Part shown: positions 27,514 to 40,314 of the stretch, in pieces
Layout: each line of letters begins with the position of its first letter
Numbering within the stretch: position 1 is the stretch's first letter
Assembly: GCF_009601705.1 (NCBI RefSeq)
Contig: NZ_CP045687.1
Span: forward strand, 1,958,001-2,022,000
DNA: 64,000 nt
Direction of reading: 5' to 3'
From: Sulfolobus sp. E5-1-F
GTDB taxonomy: Archaea; Thermoproteota; Thermoprotei_A; Sulfolobales; Sulfolobaceae
Made by a program: the position numbers and the translations under genes
The notes under the pieces: generated by a model
What the model saw: only the letters and a program-made list of their open reading frames with translations
The model's database searches: none
Told to the model about the DNA's origin: nothing

Positions 27514-28731
27514 ATGAATTATTTAGAATATTTTGATAGAATTAAGTTAGCAAAAGAGAAAATAGAAAAATATGTACATACTACTCCAATAGACTATTCT
27601 ACAACATTTTCTAGGATTATAAACGCAAAAGTTTATCTTAAATTAGAAAACTTACAGAAAACGGGGTCATTTAAAGTTAGAGGTGCATTTAATAAACTAT
27701 TATCTCTGAAGGAGGAAGACAAAAAGAAAGGCGTTATTGCCGTCTCAGCAGGTAATCATGCTCAAGGAGTCGCATATGCTGCCTCAACGTTAAATATTAG
27801 ATCAACTATAGTGATGCCAGAAACAGCTCCAGCTTCTAAGTATTTAGCTACAAGATCCTATGGTGCAGAGGTGATCCTATATGGCAAGTATTTGCATGAG
27901 AGTATGAAGAAAGCAGAAGAATTAATTCAAAATACTGGTTTAATATTTGTTCATCCTTATGGCGATTTAGATGTGATAATCGGACAAGGTACTATAGGAT
28001 TAGAATTATATGATATTGAACCAGATTACGTAATTATTCCAATAGGAGGTGGAGGACTAATTTCTGGTATAAGTATAGCTTTAAAGTATAGATTTCCAAA
28101 TGTCAAGATAATAGGCGTTCAGTCTTCCTCTTCTCCTTCTATGAAGGTTTCTAAGAATCTTGGAAGACTTGTAGAAATAGAGCCGGGTTATTCTATAGCT
28201 GATGGCATACTAGTTAAATCTCCTTCTGAACTAACCTTTGGGATCATTAATGAATTAGTAGACGATATAGTATTAGTAGATGATGAAGAAATTGCTGAAG
28301 CAATAGTTTTACTACTAGAAAGAAGTAAAACATTAGCAGAAGGAGCAGGAGCTGCTTCACTAGCGTCAATAATCTCGGGGAAGGTTAAAGTGAATGGAAT
28401 AGGCAAAAGGGTAATTTCACTAATAAGTGGAGGGAATATTGACTTGTCCTTATTATCTACTCTAACTGAGAAGTTCTTATATAGGCAAAAAAGGGTCGTC
28501 AAAGTAAGGGTAATAGTTCCAGATAAGCCAGGGCAATTAAATAAAGTATTAAGTTATGTGGTTAAGATCAGAGGTAATATAATCGATATAGTTCACGATA
28601 GGCATAGTAGCGATGTACTACCAGGATATACTAAAATATATATAACTTTCGAGCTTCAATCTTCAGAAGCTCTTAGCTCACTTTTGATGAATTTAGCAAA
28701 TGAAGGAATAGATGTTAAAATTGTAGAATAG
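27514..28731 (+). CDS. ilvA: Threonine dehydratase with C-terminal ACT domain
   Basis: PLP enzyme that deaminates threonine (and serine) to 2-oxobutyrate, the first step to isoleucine. PLP lysine in [14 protein letters not shown] (about residue 57), serine-rich loop [14 protein letters not shown], glycine loop [11 protein letters not shown] and a C-terminal ACT-like domain (about 328-405, [18 protein letters not shown]) for possible feedback control. 405 residues. Followed closely by pheA. Confidence 0.9.
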   Translation: MNYLEYFDRIKLAKEKIEKYVHTTPIDYSTTFSRIINAKVYLKLENLQKTGSFKVRGAFNKLLSLKEEDKKKGVIAVSAGNHAQGVAYAASTLNIRSTIVMPETAPASKYLATRSYGAEVILYGKYLHESMKKAEELIQNTGLIFVHPYGDLDVIIGQGTIGLELYDIEPDYVIIPIGGGGLISGISIALKYRFPNVKIIGVQSSSSPSMKVSKNLGRLVEIEPGYSIADGILVKSPSELTFGIINELVDDIVLVDDEEIAEAIVLLLERSKTLAEGAGAASLASIISGKVKVNGIGKRVISLISGGNIDLSLLSTLTEKFLYRQKRVVKVRVIVPDKPGQLNKVLSYVVKIRGNIIDIVHDRHSSDVLPGYTKIYITFELQSSEALSSLLMNLANEGIDVKIVE

Positions 28732-28760
28732 TTTATAAGTCATTTATGTAGAGATTTTAG

Positions 28761-29570
28761 ATGGTAGATGCAGATGGAATTTATTATTTAGGTCCGGAGG
28801 GAAGTTTTACACACGAGGCAGCTACTCTGCTTAATGAAGGAAATTTGAAGAGTGAATTAACAATATCTTTAGTATTTAAGAAAGTCAAGGAAAGAGAAGG
28901 TTCTATAGGTATAGTTCCAATAGAAAATAGCATAGAAGGACCGGTAAATGAAACCCTTGATAATCTCTACACTTATGATAATATATATGTTGTAGGCGAG
29001 ATTGAGAGAAAGATAGAACTCGCTTTAGCTGCTAGAAGTACTGATTTGAGTCAGATTAAGAGAATATACTCACATCCCCATGCTTTCAATGAGGCTAGAG
29101 AAAAGTTAAAGGAGTTAGGCTTTAACGAATACATACCAGTAGAAAGTACTTCAAAGGCTGCACAGATTGTATCTCGAGATTCGGAGGCTGCGGCTATTTG
29201 TTCTACTTTTGCAGCTAAGCTTTATAATTTAAAAGTTCTCTTCACAATTAATCCACATAATAATTATACTAGATTTGTAGTTCTATCTAAAAAAATGAGC
29301 TCTAATGGAACTAAGTCAATGATATTATTTACTGTTCCTCATAAGCCTGGAGCTCTTTATAAGGTTCTTCAAATATTTTATGAATATAATATAAATATTT
29401 CGATGATATATTCTAGGCCATTGAAATCAATACCTTGGCAATATTACTTTTATTTAGAGTATGAAGGCGATATCTCAAATCATGAGTTTATTGAAAAACT
29501 AGCTAAGTCTACATCTGTATTAAAAATAAAAGGATCTTTCTCTAAACTAAATAACGATTCCAGGTTTTAG
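28761..29570 (+). CDS. pheA: Prephenate dehydratase
   Basis: Converts prephenate to phenylpyruvate for phenylalanine. Catalytic region YYLGPEGSFTHEAATLL, GIVPIENSIEGPVNETLD and the TRF element in NNYTRFVVLS. C-terminal ACT domain with HKPGALYKVLQIF and IYSRPLK (family ESRP), the phenylalanine-binding part. 269 residues, no fused chorismate mutase. The 3' end overlaps the convergent siroheme decarboxylase gene by 24 bp. Confidence 0.93.
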   Translation: MVDADGIYYLGPEGSFTHEAATLLNEGNLKSELTISLVFKKVKEREGSIGIVPIENSIEGPVNETLDNLYTYDNIYVVGEIERKIELALAARSTDLSQIKRIYSHPHAFNEAREKLKELGFNEYIPVESTSKAAQIVSRDSEAAAICSTFAAKLYNLKVLFTINPHNNYTRFVVLSKKMSSNGTKSMILFTVPHKPGALYKVLQIFYEYNINISMIYSRPLKSIPWQYYFYLEYEGDISNHEFIEKLAKSTSVLKIKGSFSKLNNDSRF

Positions 29571-30530
29571 GTTCTCTAAGCTGAATAATATCATGTAGCT
29601 TCTTGAATCTGTTTCTTTTGAAATCTCTTTTGCTACACTTCTTATAGTTTCTTTCTTACTTGCATGTATCATACTGTAGCACAAATATTTCCAACTTTCA
29701 TCGTTAGATTCTCTAAGTACTACATGTGTAGCCTCCGGGATGTTTAAAGCTAACTTTTCACAAGCTTTTTCTACATTATTAGTATCTAGAAGAACCATTC
29801 CATTTTCAACTATTCCTATTTTCTCTCCATTAAGAGTTGCCCCATAATCTTTAATTACGTTTTTATCATATAATTCTTTAACTAATTCAATTAGCTCATC
29901 TTCTTTCATTTTATGTTTTTCAGCTATTTCTTTAAATGGCCTTTGTGAAATTTTTAATGGATAAGATAGCTCTGTTAATAACTGTTTATCTATTCCTAGT
30001 TCTTCTGCTGTAGGAACTCTATTAAGACTCCTTATGGAGTTATTTGGACTCCATGATACACCTCTTATAACATCATATTTTACACTTAATTTCAATGTTC
30101 TTTTAGAATATAATATAATATAATCATTACAATCCACCTGGCTAAGTAATTCTTTAACATTCTTGTTTAGCGTATCTCTATCACTTGCTTTTAAAACAAA
30201 CCATATATTATACTTTGGATGATCCCTAACATAATTGTGAGTTAGTTCTTTAATTCCTAGTGCAATCTTCCTAAACCTTTCTATCTTATCTGGAGGAATA
30301 CGTGCTGCAATTAACGCTCCATCCATTCCCTTTGCTCTAAAACTAACATACATTCCTATTCTTTTAATTACACCATTTTCTAGTAGTTTTTTAATTCTAT
30401 TTAATAATTCTTCCTCGGAAATTTTTAGTTCTTCACTAATAATTTTAAAAGGTTCAGGATCAAAGGGAAAGTCGTATTCTAGTTTCATCAATATTTCCTT
30501 ATCAATATCTGAAATTTCGGATAAATCCAT
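29547..30530 (-). CDS. Fused siroheme decarboxylase AhbA-AhbB
   Basis: Alternative heme pathway enzyme that decarboxylates siroheme to didecarboxysiroheme. Two tandem Lrp/AsnC-like modules: residues about 5-165 (DIDKEILMKLEYDFPFDPEP, GVIKRIGMYVSFRA, HNYVRDHPKYNIWFVL) and about 170-327 (GIDKQLLTELSYPLKISQRPF, ATHVVLRESNDESWKYL). In many organisms the two are separate subunits. The second half lacks the YNxWF box of the first. Last gene of a run with purA and the FAD protein. A general Lrp regulator is the less likely alternative. Confidence 0.85.
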   Translation of the reverse strand: MDLSEISDIDKEILMKLEYDFPFDPEPFKIISEELKISEEELLNRIKKLLENGVIKRIGMYVSFRAKGMDGALIAARIPPDKIERFRKIALGIKELTHNYVRDHPKYNIWFVLKASDRDTLNKNVKELLSQVDCNDYIILYSKRTLKLSVKYDVIRGVSWSPNNSIRSLNRVPTAEELGIDKQLLTELSYPLKISQRPFKEIAEKHKMKEDELIELVKELYDKNVIKDYGATLNGEKIGIVENGMVLLDTNNVEKACEKLALNIPEATHVVLRESNDESWKYLCYSMIHASKKETIRSVAKEISKETDSRSYMILFSLENLKPGIVI

Positions 30531-30556
30531 AATTTAAAAAGCACTAACGTGATATA

Positions 30557-31966
30557 TTAATCTAACCCTAACTTAATAGCAATTCCTCTTGCGGCCAATA
30601 TACCAGTTGCAGCAGCTACGTTTATTCCCCTAGAAAGTCCAGTCCCATCACCAGCTGCAAATAAATTATCCACTACAGTTTCCATATTATTATCCACTAC
30701 AGCTCTTACGCTATAATATTTTATTTCAGGCGCATATAGAAGTGTATTTGAAGAGAATATACCTGGCGCTATACTATCTAGCCTTTCTAAACCATCTATT
30801 AAATTATCCACTACTCTATAAGGAAGTCCCATACTTATATCACCTGGTGTTACATCTCTTAAAGTTGGTTTTACGGTAGATCTGTTTATTCTCTCCCATG
30901 TACTCCTTCTTCCTTTTTGAAAATCTATCAGCCTTTGCAATATTGGTTTACCACCACCTAGTCTAGTCATTAATCTAGCTATGCTCTTTCCATATTCTAT
31001 AGTATCCTCAAGTGGATCTGAAAGCTTAATAGTAGTTAAGAATGCGAAATTAGTATTATTACTCTTTTTATCAACATAGGTTTCTCCATTAACTCCAATA
31101 GTTCCATCGTCATAAACCTCCTTCATAATATATCCTCTTGGATTAACACAGAACGTTCTTACTTTATCGTCATATCTCTTAGAGTATAATATCACCTTGG
31201 GATCCCATACAGCTTCTGTAAGTTCATCAAACACAAATGACTCAGTTTCTACTCTTACTCCTATATCTAATGGCCCTGGTATTGTATCAACCCCTAATTT
31301 TTTAGATTGCTCATAGAACCATTTAGCACCGGCTCTTCCCGGGGCCACAAGGACTATTCTAGACTCTATTTCACCTCTTGAAGTTTTAAGTAGGAATTTA
31401 TTACCCTTCTTTTCTATATCTATAACCTCAGTTAGCTCTCCTATTTTAATTCCCTTCTTTTCAACATAGTTTACAATATTCTCTATTATTAATGGTGTTT
31501 TATCGGTCCCCATATGTCTTTGCCTAATTGGAACAAACTCAGCACCTACTTTTGCAGCTCTTCTTTGTATTTCTTTGACTTTTTCCATATTTGGTTCAAA
31601 TACTCTGTCCTTTGGTGCTCCAAATTTTACGAAAATATCGTCAACGTAGTTTATTAATTCTTGTGCCTTATCCCAACTTCTAGTTATTTCATGCAATTCT
31701 CCTCCAATATCTGGCCTTAGGTTTATTATTCCACTACTGAACGTTCCCGCTCCACCAAAACCATACATGATATGACATGGATCACAAAATGTACATTTCT
31801 CCTTCGGAGATAAAAGTGGGCAAGTTCTTTTACTTGCTCTAGCTCCCTTATCAACTAATAATATCTTATAGTTAGTAACATTTTCTTTAGCCAAACTCAC
31901 TAGCTCATACGCAGCGAATAGCCCAGCTGGACCTCCTCCGATTATCACAACATCATAAGAGCTCAT
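30557..31966 (-). CDS. FAD-dependent dehydrogenase (COG2509 type)
   Basis: 469 residues. FAD-binding GxGxxG as [16 protein letters not shown]; cysteine-rich segment [22 protein letters not shown] near residue 50; [17 protein letters not shown] in the middle; C-terminal FAD loop [15 protein letters not shown]. This is the archaeal NAD(FAD)-utilising dehydrogenase family with unknown substrate. The cysteine cluster may hold a metal or be a redox site. Its start adjoins the purA stop with no gap. Confidence 0.82.
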   Translation of the reverse strand: MSSYDVVIIGGGPAGLFAAYELVSLAKENVTNYKILLVDKGARASKRTCPLLSPKEKCTFCDPCHIMYGFGGAGTFSSGIINLRPDIGGELHEITRSWDKAQELINYVDDIFVKFGAPKDRVFEPNMEKVKEIQRRAAKVGAEFVPIRQRHMGTDKTPLIIENIVNYVEKKGIKIGELTEVIDIEKKGNKFLLKTSRGEIESRIVLVAPGRAGAKWFYEQSKKLGVDTIPGPLDIGVRVETESFVFDELTEAVWDPKVILYSKRYDDKVRTFCVNPRGYIMKEVYDDGTIGVNGETYVDKKSNNTNFAFLTTIKLSDPLEDTIEYGKSIARLMTRLGGGKPILQRLIDFQKGRRSTWERINRSTVKPTLRDVTPGDISMGLPYRVVDNLIDGLERLDSIAPGIFSSNTLLYAPEIKYYSVRAVVDNNMETVVDNLFAAGDGTGLSRGINVAAATGILAARGIAIKLGLD

Positions 31967-32977
31967 TTATTCCACCTCCTCTCTCAGATCTATCATATCG
32001 TATGCATCTTCTCCAGTGCCAATAAGTCCAATAGGTGTTTTTAGCTCTTCTTCTAATTCATCTAACCACTTCCTAGCCTCAGCAGGTAATTTTTCATATT
32101 CTCTCACTCTATATGCGTCCTTAAATAAGGCATCTAGTTTAGTTATCGCAACTATTGTAGCTGAATTTATTCTAATTGCTTCTCTAGCAAGTTTAACGTT
32201 AAATGGTGCTACTCTCCTTAATCTTCCAGTTACCGTACCATATTCTGTTAAACCGAGTTTTTTTGCGTCTTCTTCTGTTAACTCACCTTCCAGTGGACCT
32301 TTTCCTACTCTGGTGACGTAACTCTTGAAGGTAATTATTATGTGATCTACATATTTTGGTCCTATTCCAGCCTCGCTTAATATCCCTGATGCAGTAGTGT
32401 TTCTACTAGTTACGTATGGATACTCGCCATGGTATAGACTTAAATAATGTCCTTGCGTTCCTTCTATAAGGATATTGTGACCATTATCTAAGTAATCCAA
32501 TATTTTATTAGGAACATCTATGATAAACTTCTCAAGTTCTTTGTAATCTTTTGCTAACTTTAATTTTCTTAATATTCTTTTACTTTCTGCATAACCTACA
32601 CCTTGACCAGTGCTTCCAATTACATTTATAAGATGTGGATCGTTTTTCTCTTCTCTTACCTCATCTTCAGTTATGATTCCAACATGAGAATCAATATATA
32701 ATCTATCATAAGTTTCAGTTTCTCTCATCTCCTTAAATAGGACTTCTAATGACGTAAGTGCACCAGGAGCTAGAGCTAATTCTGTGGATTTATTTACAAA
32801 TGCAGATGGAATAATCCTTAGCTTCCATATCTTTCCCGAATATATAACGGTATGTCCGGCATTAATAGATCCAGTTCTCACGCTTAATTTTGGTTTATCT
32901 TTAATACCCAAATAAGCCGCTACTTTTCCCTTTCCTTCATCGCCAAAAAATCCTCCAACTACTAATTCTAGCATCAA
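31967..32977 (-). CDS. purA: Adenylosuccinate synthetase, short archaeal form
   Basis: Couples IMP, GTP and aspartate to adenylosuccinate for AMP synthesis. P-loop [18 protein letters not shown] at the N-terminus, [22 protein letters not shown] and [17 protein letters not shown]. The 336 residues are about 100 shorter than the bacterial enzyme, normal for archaea. An ATG is also present at codon 2. A TATA-like GTTTAAATAAG lies 30-40 bases upstream on the minus strand. First gene of the purA - COG2509 - AhbAB run; purB and purP are nearby. Confidence 0.95.
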   Translation of the reverse strand: MMLELVVGGFFGDEGKGKVAAYLGIKDKPKLSVRTGSINAGHTVIYSGKIWKLRIIPSAFVNKSTELALAPGALTSLEVLFKEMRETETYDRLYIDSHVGIITEDEVREEKNDPHLINVIGSTGQGVGYAESKRILRKLKLAKDYKELEKFIIDVPNKILDYLDNGHNILIEGTQGHYLSLYHGEYPYVTSRNTTASGILSEAGIGPKYVDHIIITFKSYVTRVGKGPLEGELTEEDAKKLGLTEYGTVTGRLRRVAPFNVKLAREAIRINSATIVAITKLDALFKDAYRVREYEKLPAEARKWLDELEEELKTPIGLIGTGEDAYDMIDLREEVE

Positions 32978-33098
32978 ACACCGTTTTGTATACCTCTACT
33001 CTATCTTATTTAAACATATCTATGCGTTATTTAACATTATAGAAATCTAGACACTTTCGAAACATTTCGTTAACTAACGTAAAAATCATAATGACATA

Positions 33099-34148
33099 TT
33101 AAGTTAGTATTTTTTCGGTAAGATTATTTATTATAGCATGCTTTATCTCTAATGCTATTCTTCTTCCTAAACTTATTGGTTTTCCGAAGTAAAATTTAGA
33201 ATATTGACTCCCAATTCCCATATATGCATTTGTACCACCTCCAATTCTTGGGGCTACATCGTATACGATAAGATCTAAATCTGGAGTTACCATAACCTGT
33301 AGAGTAAAGGGTCCTATTATTCCAGGAGGCTCAAGTTTTTGTGTAGCCTCTACAAATCTATATCCTATCTCAAATACTTTTTCTAACAGACTTTCTCTTA
33401 TTGTTACCGGCTCGTGGCCAACCTCTATCAGTCTCGGTATCCTACCTAATTTTATTTGTATGTCAGCAGGTAATCTATATAAGCTATCCCAATCACTTTG
33501 AATTCTTCTATCTACGCTTATTAGTTCTAGCCTATTAAATATTGGACTGTAAAAGTAGTTAAGATTAAAATGAGCTCCGAATACAAATTCCTCTATTACC
33601 ATATTTTTTAATCCTTCATTATCTATTATGTTATTTTTAAATAATTCATTAAGTTTAGCTTCGAAATCTTCCTTATTTACAGCGAAAAAGAATCCCCTCT
33701 CAACTTTCCTTTTAGCCTCAGGTAGTTTAACTATTACTGGCCTATCGATCTCTTCTGGTTTGAATAATTTTGGTATAGGTATTTTTGCCTCATTTAATAT
33801 TCTATAATAATTCTTCTCACCAACTCTTTCTTCCCATCGTAACATGTATCTATTGCCAAAGACTTTCGTTTTCATTTTTTCTATTCCATCATAACCTACA
33901 TAAACTGCTAAGCTCCTATTAGGGATAATTATTGCGTTTTCGCTGAGTAATCTATCTTGCACCTCATCTGAGACTATTTCTTTAAAATCATCTAAGATTA
34001 TACACTTATCTAAGATTGCCTTAAATTCCAAATAAGGCTTTTCTCTCCCCTTTTTGCACAGCCCTATTGTTTGAAAGCCTTCATCCTTAGCTCCATCGAA
34101 GACGTCAAGAGCAGAATGGCTAGCTAGTGCAGCTATCTTAACGTTCAT
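33099..34148 (-). CDS. PurP paralogue with a degenerate ATP-grasp glycine loop
   Basis: 349 residues of the PurP family (DUF1246 N-terminal, DUF1297 C-terminal): [62 protein letters not shown] and [13 protein letters not shown]. Compared with the copy immediately upstream (GAKGGKGYF), the glycine-rich loop reads [12 protein letters not shown]. Archaea often keep two or more PurP paralogues and the role of the second is unknown. The two genes touch (34148/34149), so they are co-transcribed. Confidence 0.8.
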   Translation of the reverse strand: MNVKIAALASHSALDVFDGAKDEGFQTIGLCKKGREKPYLEFKAILDKCIILDDFKEIVSDEVQDRLLSENAIIIPNRSLAVYVGYDGIEKMKTKVFGNRYMLRWEERVGEKNYYRILNEAKIPIPKLFKPEEIDRPVIVKLPEAKRKVERGFFFAVNKEDFEAKLNELFKNNIIDNEGLKNMVIEEFVFGAHFNLNYFYSPIFNRLELISVDRRIQSDWDSLYRLPADIQIKLGRIPRLIEVGHEPVTIRESLLEKVFEIGYRFVEATQKLEPPGIIGPFTLQVMVTPDLDLIVYDVAPRIGGGTNAYMGIGSQYSKFYFGKPISLGRRIALEIKHAIINNLTEKILT

Positions 34149-35162
34149 TTAACTCACCACTAAACTTAACCTATCTTTTTCATTAGCAATTTTGATTTCT
34201 CTTGCGATTCTTCTTCCCATACTCATGGGCTCATCCCAGTAAAGCCAACTATATGGGCTCCCATTTACGTATAAATTAGTTCCGGCAACTATTCTTCCAG
34301 AGAACTCGAAAACTACTATATCTGAATTATCAGTTACTATTGATTCCAAACAAAATGGCCCTATCATACCTGGAGATACTAATTCCTTAGTAGTTCTAAC
34401 GAAATTATCAGCGTATTCTAAAGCAACTGGTAGTAGGCTTTCTCTAGCCACAGCCGGAATATTACCAACAACTACAAACGTTGGGTTTATGTTAAGTTCT
34501 TTACTATACTCAAAAGGAAGTCTTTTAAGTCCATCCATATTAGTCTCATATCTTATATCTATTCCAAAGATTTCTGTTCTATTTATAATATTACTATAGA
34601 AAAATTGAAAATACATTGGGACTCCGACAACATATTCTTGGATAATTACTTCATTTTCATCTCTTATTATTTTAGTCTCAATGAGCTTTCGAATTCCCTC
34701 TTTTACTTCACTTTTGTTCCTAGCTAAGAAGTATCCTTTTCCCCCTTTAGCTCCGTTAAGTTTTACAATTACTAATCTATCCACATCTTCCGGTCTTTCA
34801 AATACCTCAGGAATCTTTATGTTTGACTTTCTAAGTAGTTCCATTTTCTTTTTCTGATCAGCCTCCCATTCGAATATTCTTCTATTCCCAAAGATTTTTG
34901 TCTCAATTCTATCTACTCTTTCCTTACCTAAATATTCTACTAAGCTTCCATGGGGTATCAATATACCGTTATCCTTTATTTCATTGATTAAAGAGACAGC
35001 TTCATCTAAATTAGTATATGCTAAAATATAATCGATAAAACTAAAATTTTTATAAAACTCTTTCCTTCTATTATCTGTTATTACCATAGTTTGAAAACCT
35101 TCCTTTTTGGCTCCATGTAAGATTTGTAATGCAGAATGACTTCCGATTGTAGCAACTATCAT
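34149..35162 (-). CDS. purP: FAICAR synthetase PurP (formate-dependent)
   Basis: Archaeal ATP-grasp enzyme that formylates AICAR with formate in purine synthesis. [46 protein letters not shown], the intact glycine loop [39 protein letters not shown] and a C-terminal [17 protein letters not shown] agree well with the M. jannaschii enzyme. I start at 35162; the longer frame to 35261 runs through the purB promoter and start. Divergent from purB with 55 bases between starts, probably sharing a control region. Confidence 0.9.
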   Translation of the reverse strand: MIVATIGSHSALQILHGAKKEGFQTMVITDNRRKEFYKNFSFIDYILAYTNLDEAVSLINEIKDNGILIPHGSLVEYLGKERVDRIETKIFGNRRIFEWEADQKKKMELLRKSNIKIPEVFERPEDVDRLVIVKLNGAKGGKGYFLARNKSEVKEGIRKLIETKIIRDENEVIIQEYVVGVPMYFQFFYSNIINRTEIFGIDIRYETNMDGLKRLPFEYSKELNINPTFVVVGNIPAVARESLLPVALEYADNFVRTTKELVSPGMIGPFCLESIVTDNSDIVVFEFSGRIVAGTNLYVNGSPYSWLYWDEPMSMGRRIAREIKIANEKDRLSLVVS

Positions 35163-35217
35163 TGTTGTGAGATTACAGTATAAGTTAATAAATGTTGAAC
35201 ATACTTTACAATTAGCC

Positions 35218-36573
35218 ATGGAAGATAGTATATGTCCTTTAGAATGGAGATACGGCAGCAATGAGATGAGAAAGCTTTTTAGCAGAGAAGAAATACTGAA
35301 AACGAGAATTCAAGTCGAAATTGCATTACTAAAAGCGTTAAGCAAGTACGGTTTAGTAAAAGAGGAAGACATTCAAAAAGTTGAGAAAGCTTCATTAACA
35401 ATAAGACCAGAAGAAGTTGATGAACTTGAATCAAAAATCGGTCATGACGTAATGGCTATGGTAGTGTTGATGGCAGAAAGAAGTGGAGATGCTGGGAGAT
35501 ATATTCATTTTGGTGCAACAAGTTATGATATCGTAGATACGGCTTATGCATTAATATTTAGAGACGCAATAAGATTAGTAAAGAAAAAAGTAATAGAAAT
35601 ATTAGAAATAATGATTAGTCTAGCAATTAAGTACAAAGATTTAGTAATGGTAGGGAGAACTCATGGACAGCACGCATTGCCTATAACGTTAGGCTTTAAA
35701 ATTACTAATTATATCTATGAATTTTCCAGATCATTAGAAAGATTAAATGAAGTTGAGAGAAGAATAGTAAAAGGTAAAATGGCAGGTGCAGTTGGCACAA
35801 TGGCTGCTTGGGGTAATATAGGGTTAGAAATCGAAGAAAATGTCATGAAAATTTTAGGATTAAGACCTCATGAGATTTCAACTCAAGTTGCTCCACGAGA
35901 TGCGTTTGCAGAATTAACTTCTGATCTTTCAATTTTAGCATCTCAATGTGATAGATTCGCATTAGAAGTTAGAGAATTAATGAGACCGGAAATAAATGAA
36001 ATAAACGAAGGTGTAGAAGGTCGTGTAGGAAGTAGCACTATGCCTCAGAAGGAAAACCCCGTTACGTCAGAAAAGATTGGAGGTTTAGCTAAAGTCTTAC
36101 GCTCTCTTGTTGTAGCGTCATTAGAAAATATTCCATTATGGCATGAAAGAGATCTGACTAACAGTTCGTCAGAGAGGATAATAATATCGCATGAATTTCT
36201 AATTATTGACGAAATACTAGATAGTATGATAAATCTCTTAAGGAATCTAAGGATAAATTTTGAGAATATTGAAAGGAATTTGAACTTGACTAAAGGACAA
36301 ATAATGGCAGAAAGTCTGATGATAAACTTAACCTTAAAAGGTATGAAAAGGCATGAAGCTCATCAATACGTTAACAAACTAACGTCAAAAGTAAGGCAAA
36401 CTGGAAAAACGTTACTAGAGGTTTGTCTAGAGGATAGTTTAATTCTAAGTTATTTCTCCAAGCAAGAACTTGAGAACATACTTAACCCTAAAAACTACCT
36501 AGGATCTTATGATAAACTAATAGAGAGGACTATAAGCTATGCGAAAGGAATAATTAAAGGTTCAGAAATATGA
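35218..36573 (+). CDS. purB: Adenylosuccinate lyase
   Basis: Cleaves SAICAR and adenylosuccinate in purine synthesis. Fumarase/aspartase superfamily: catalytic His region [16 protein letters not shown], the signature [18 protein letters not shown], and [13 protein letters not shown]. Starts [18 protein letters not shown]; the upstream GTG at 35167 is in the purP control region. About 451 residues. Together with the divergent purP pair and purA it makes a purine neighbourhood. Confidence 0.95.
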   Translation: MEDSICPLEWRYGSNEMRKLFSREEILKTRIQVEIALLKALSKYGLVKEEDIQKVEKASLTIRPEEVDELESKIGHDVMAMVVLMAERSGDAGRYIHFGATSYDIVDTAYALIFRDAIRLVKKKVIEILEIMISLAIKYKDLVMVGRTHGQHALPITLGFKITNYIYEFSRSLERLNEVERRIVKGKMAGAVGTMAAWGNIGLEIEENVMKILGLRPHEISTQVAPRDAFAELTSDLSILASQCDRFALEVRELMRPEINEINEGVEGRVGSSTMPQKENPVTSEKIGGLAKVLRSLVVASLENIPLWHERDLTNSSSERIIISHEFLIIDEILDSMINLLRNLRINFENIERNLNLTKGQIMAESLMINLTLKGMKRHEAHQYVNKLTSKVRQTGKTLLEVCLEDSLILSYFSKQELENILNPKNYLGSYDKLIERTISYAKGIIKGSEI

Positions 36574-36646
36574 GAAGTTCAGAACAAGTGCAGTAAGGTT
36601 TATCTTTTAAGCTTTAAATAATCCATTTAAATATATAGTAGAGTGA

Positions 36647-36735
<89 letters not shown>

Positions 36736-36789
36736 TAAAACCTTATTTTTGAGAAATTAATTAAGACTTTGATAACTAGCTAATACTTT

Positions 36790-37740
36790 GTGAAACTAAA
36801 AGATATAGGTGAGCATGAGTTCATCAAGAGATATATTAAGAGTTACATCGACATTAAACTATTAGATGATGTATTCATCAATGATAAAAGAGGATATAAG
36901 GTAGATGGATTTAAACTGTCATACGCTTTTCCATTTATGTCACTCTACGATATTGGATGGAAGGCAATTTCAGCCTCTACCAGTGACATTATAGCGAAGG
37001 GAGTTAAACCTGAATTCTATTTAATTTCATTGGGCTTACCTCATGACTTCGATGTGAATAAAGCAGAGGAACTTATTAGCGGTATATCTGATGCTATTCA
37101 TTATTATGGAGGAAGATATGTAGGAGGGGATTTAAATGATTCTGATTCTAATGGCTGGGTTGATGTTTTTGTGGAAGGAGAAGTTTTATGCGATATTAGT
37201 GATAAAGTTATTGATGATGGTGATCTTTTAGTAATTGGCGACTATATTGGTTATACCACTAATGTTTTTATTTCTTATATAAACAATTTTAATATACAAA
37301 TCTTGCCAGAATCGTTACTTAAAGTAAAACATCCCATCATTAAAAAGTCATTACTATTTTTTATGAAAAAATACTGTAAGTTCATTAAATATTCTACTGA
37401 TATTAGCGACGGTCTTATGGTATCTTTATACAAAATAGTTGATAATTTCAACTTAGGGATAAACATTACCGAAATTCCAATAGATAAAAATGTCTTAAAC
37501 TCATTAAAGCTTCGCTTGAATTTAACTGAACTTGATATTTTAAAATACGCTGGAGAAGAGTTTTTGCCTTTACTTATTATAGACAAAAATTCCCCAGTGA
37601 AGGAAATACTAACTGAACTTCAATATCTAGCGTTTAATCCATTAATTATCGGACAAGTTATTCATGGAAATAAACTAATAACATATAAAAATGCTGTGAT
37701 TAAAAATACTGGATGGGATAATTTCATCGGCTGGTATTAA
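36790..37740 (+). CDS. thiL: Thiamine-monophosphate kinase ThiL
   Basis: Phosphorylates thiamine phosphate to the diphosphate cofactor. PurM-like fold with LKDIGEHEFIKRYIK at the N-terminus, LLDDVFI (metal-binding aspartates), DIGWKAISASTSDIIAKGVKPE, GGRYVGGDLNDSD, TDISDGLMVSL and a GEEFLPLLII box replacing the usual GEDYEL. 316 residues, GTG start. 55 bases after tRNA-Thr. The weaker motifs make another PurM-family kinase possible. Confidence 0.78.
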   Translation: MKLKDIGEHEFIKRYIKSYIDIKLLDDVFINDKRGYKVDGFKLSYAFPFMSLYDIGWKAISASTSDIIAKGVKPEFYLISLGLPHDFDVNKAEELISGISDAIHYYGGRYVGGDLNDSDSNGWVDVFVEGEVLCDISDKVIDDGDLLVIGDYIGYTTNVFISYINNFNIQILPESLLKVKHPIIKKSLLFFMKKYCKFIKYSTDISDGLMVSLYKIVDNFNLGINITEIPIDKNVLNSLKLRLNLTELDILKYAGEEFLPLLIIDKNSPVKEILTELQYLAFNPLIIGQVIHGNKLITYKNAVIKNTGWDNFIGWY

Positions 37741-37801
37741 CTGAATGTACGTAAGTCAAAGAGAATATCTTTATATATAAAGATCGCAAATCTTACTTTC
37801 A

Positions 37802-39550
<1,749 letters not shown>

Positions 39551-39560
39551 CTTAGCTTAA

Positions 39561-39770
39561 TCAAAAGTATTTTTCTAATGTGGTTTTTTCTTGTTTTCTA
39601 AGCTGTTGTTTTTTATTTGGAATTAAATCTTTGAACCATACTCTTAGATTACAATCGCTTCGCTTTTTACATAATGTACAGCACTGATAACAAACATTAA
39701 TTTTGAGTATTGAACAGTATTTTGTTTCCTTTATTTTCCCACAAGATTGACAATTCTCCTCGAAGACCAT
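39561..39770 (-). CDS. Small cysteine-rich zinc-binding-like protein
   Basis: About 69 residues starting MVFEENCQSCGKIKETKYC, with further cysteines CYQCCTLCKKRSDC, eight or more in the first half, and a basic C-terminus (KKQQLRKQEKTTLEKYF). The spacing resembles a double zinc-binding module. A GTG at 39779 is an alternative start that overlaps the upstream gene. Last gene of a six-gene operon beginning with rps28e. No known family recognised. Confidence 0.6.
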   Translation of the reverse strand: MVFEENCQSCGKIKETKYCSILKINVCYQCCTLCKKRSDCNLRVWFKDLIPNKKQQLRKQEKTTLEKYF

Positions 39771-39771
39771 T

Positions 39772-40314
39772 TTAATCACTTGCCGATCTACAGTTGTTTA
39801 CATCGCAAATATATTTTATGTATTTAGGATATTGTGTGATCCTTGTATTACTTCCGGAAAACAAGACATCATTATATTTTACCACTATATTTCCATTAGT
39901 GATATTTTTACTTAGAGTTATTAAAAAATTATCCAAAATATACTGTTTTTGCTTAATTTCCAGTGATATTGGAGATGGTGTGTATGTTCTATTTTCACAC
40001 TCACCTTTTCTGATCATTATAGAGTCTGGAAAATGGGCTATCGTAATTGGTTTAAATAAATTATAAATATAGTACAATCCACCACTATTTTCAAACTTGC
40101 AGCTTGTTAATATAACGTATTTTAGTTTATCCTTTCCTTTTAAGACTTCTAAAAGGCTCTCTATTACATATTGAATGTTAGCACCAGTTGTAGTGTCAAT
40201 GAGCGTATAATAATTTTTTTGGTCGTCATAAACTAGATATGCATTGGAATCATTACTATCTATTAATCTACCACCTATGACGTAAACGTTTCTTTGAATT
40301 TTAGCTATACTCAT
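39772..40314 (-). CDS. Metallo-beta-lactamase-fold protein lacking the metal ligands
   Basis: 180 residues with an MBL-like order: NVYVIGGRLIDSNDSNAYLV, a YTLIDTTTGANIQYVI helix, then YVILTSCKFENSGGLYYI in the place where active enzymes have THxHxDHxGG. All three histidines and the aspartate are replaced (Ser, Lys, Glu, Asn). The SGG turn and following helix remain. The fold is retained, but zinc hydrolysis is unlikely. Coupled (4 bp overlap) to the PRTase-type regulator gene upstream and followed by the Cys-rich protein. Function unknown. Confidence 0.6.
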   Translation of the reverse strand: MSIAKIQRNVYVIGGRLIDSNDSNAYLVYDDQKNYYTLIDTTTGANIQYVIESLLEVLKGKDKLKYVILTSCKFENSGGLYYIYNLFKPITIAHFPDSIMIRKGECENRTYTPSPISLEIKQKQYILDNFLITLSKNITNGNIVVKYNDVLFSGSNTRITQYPKYIKYICDVNNCRSASD

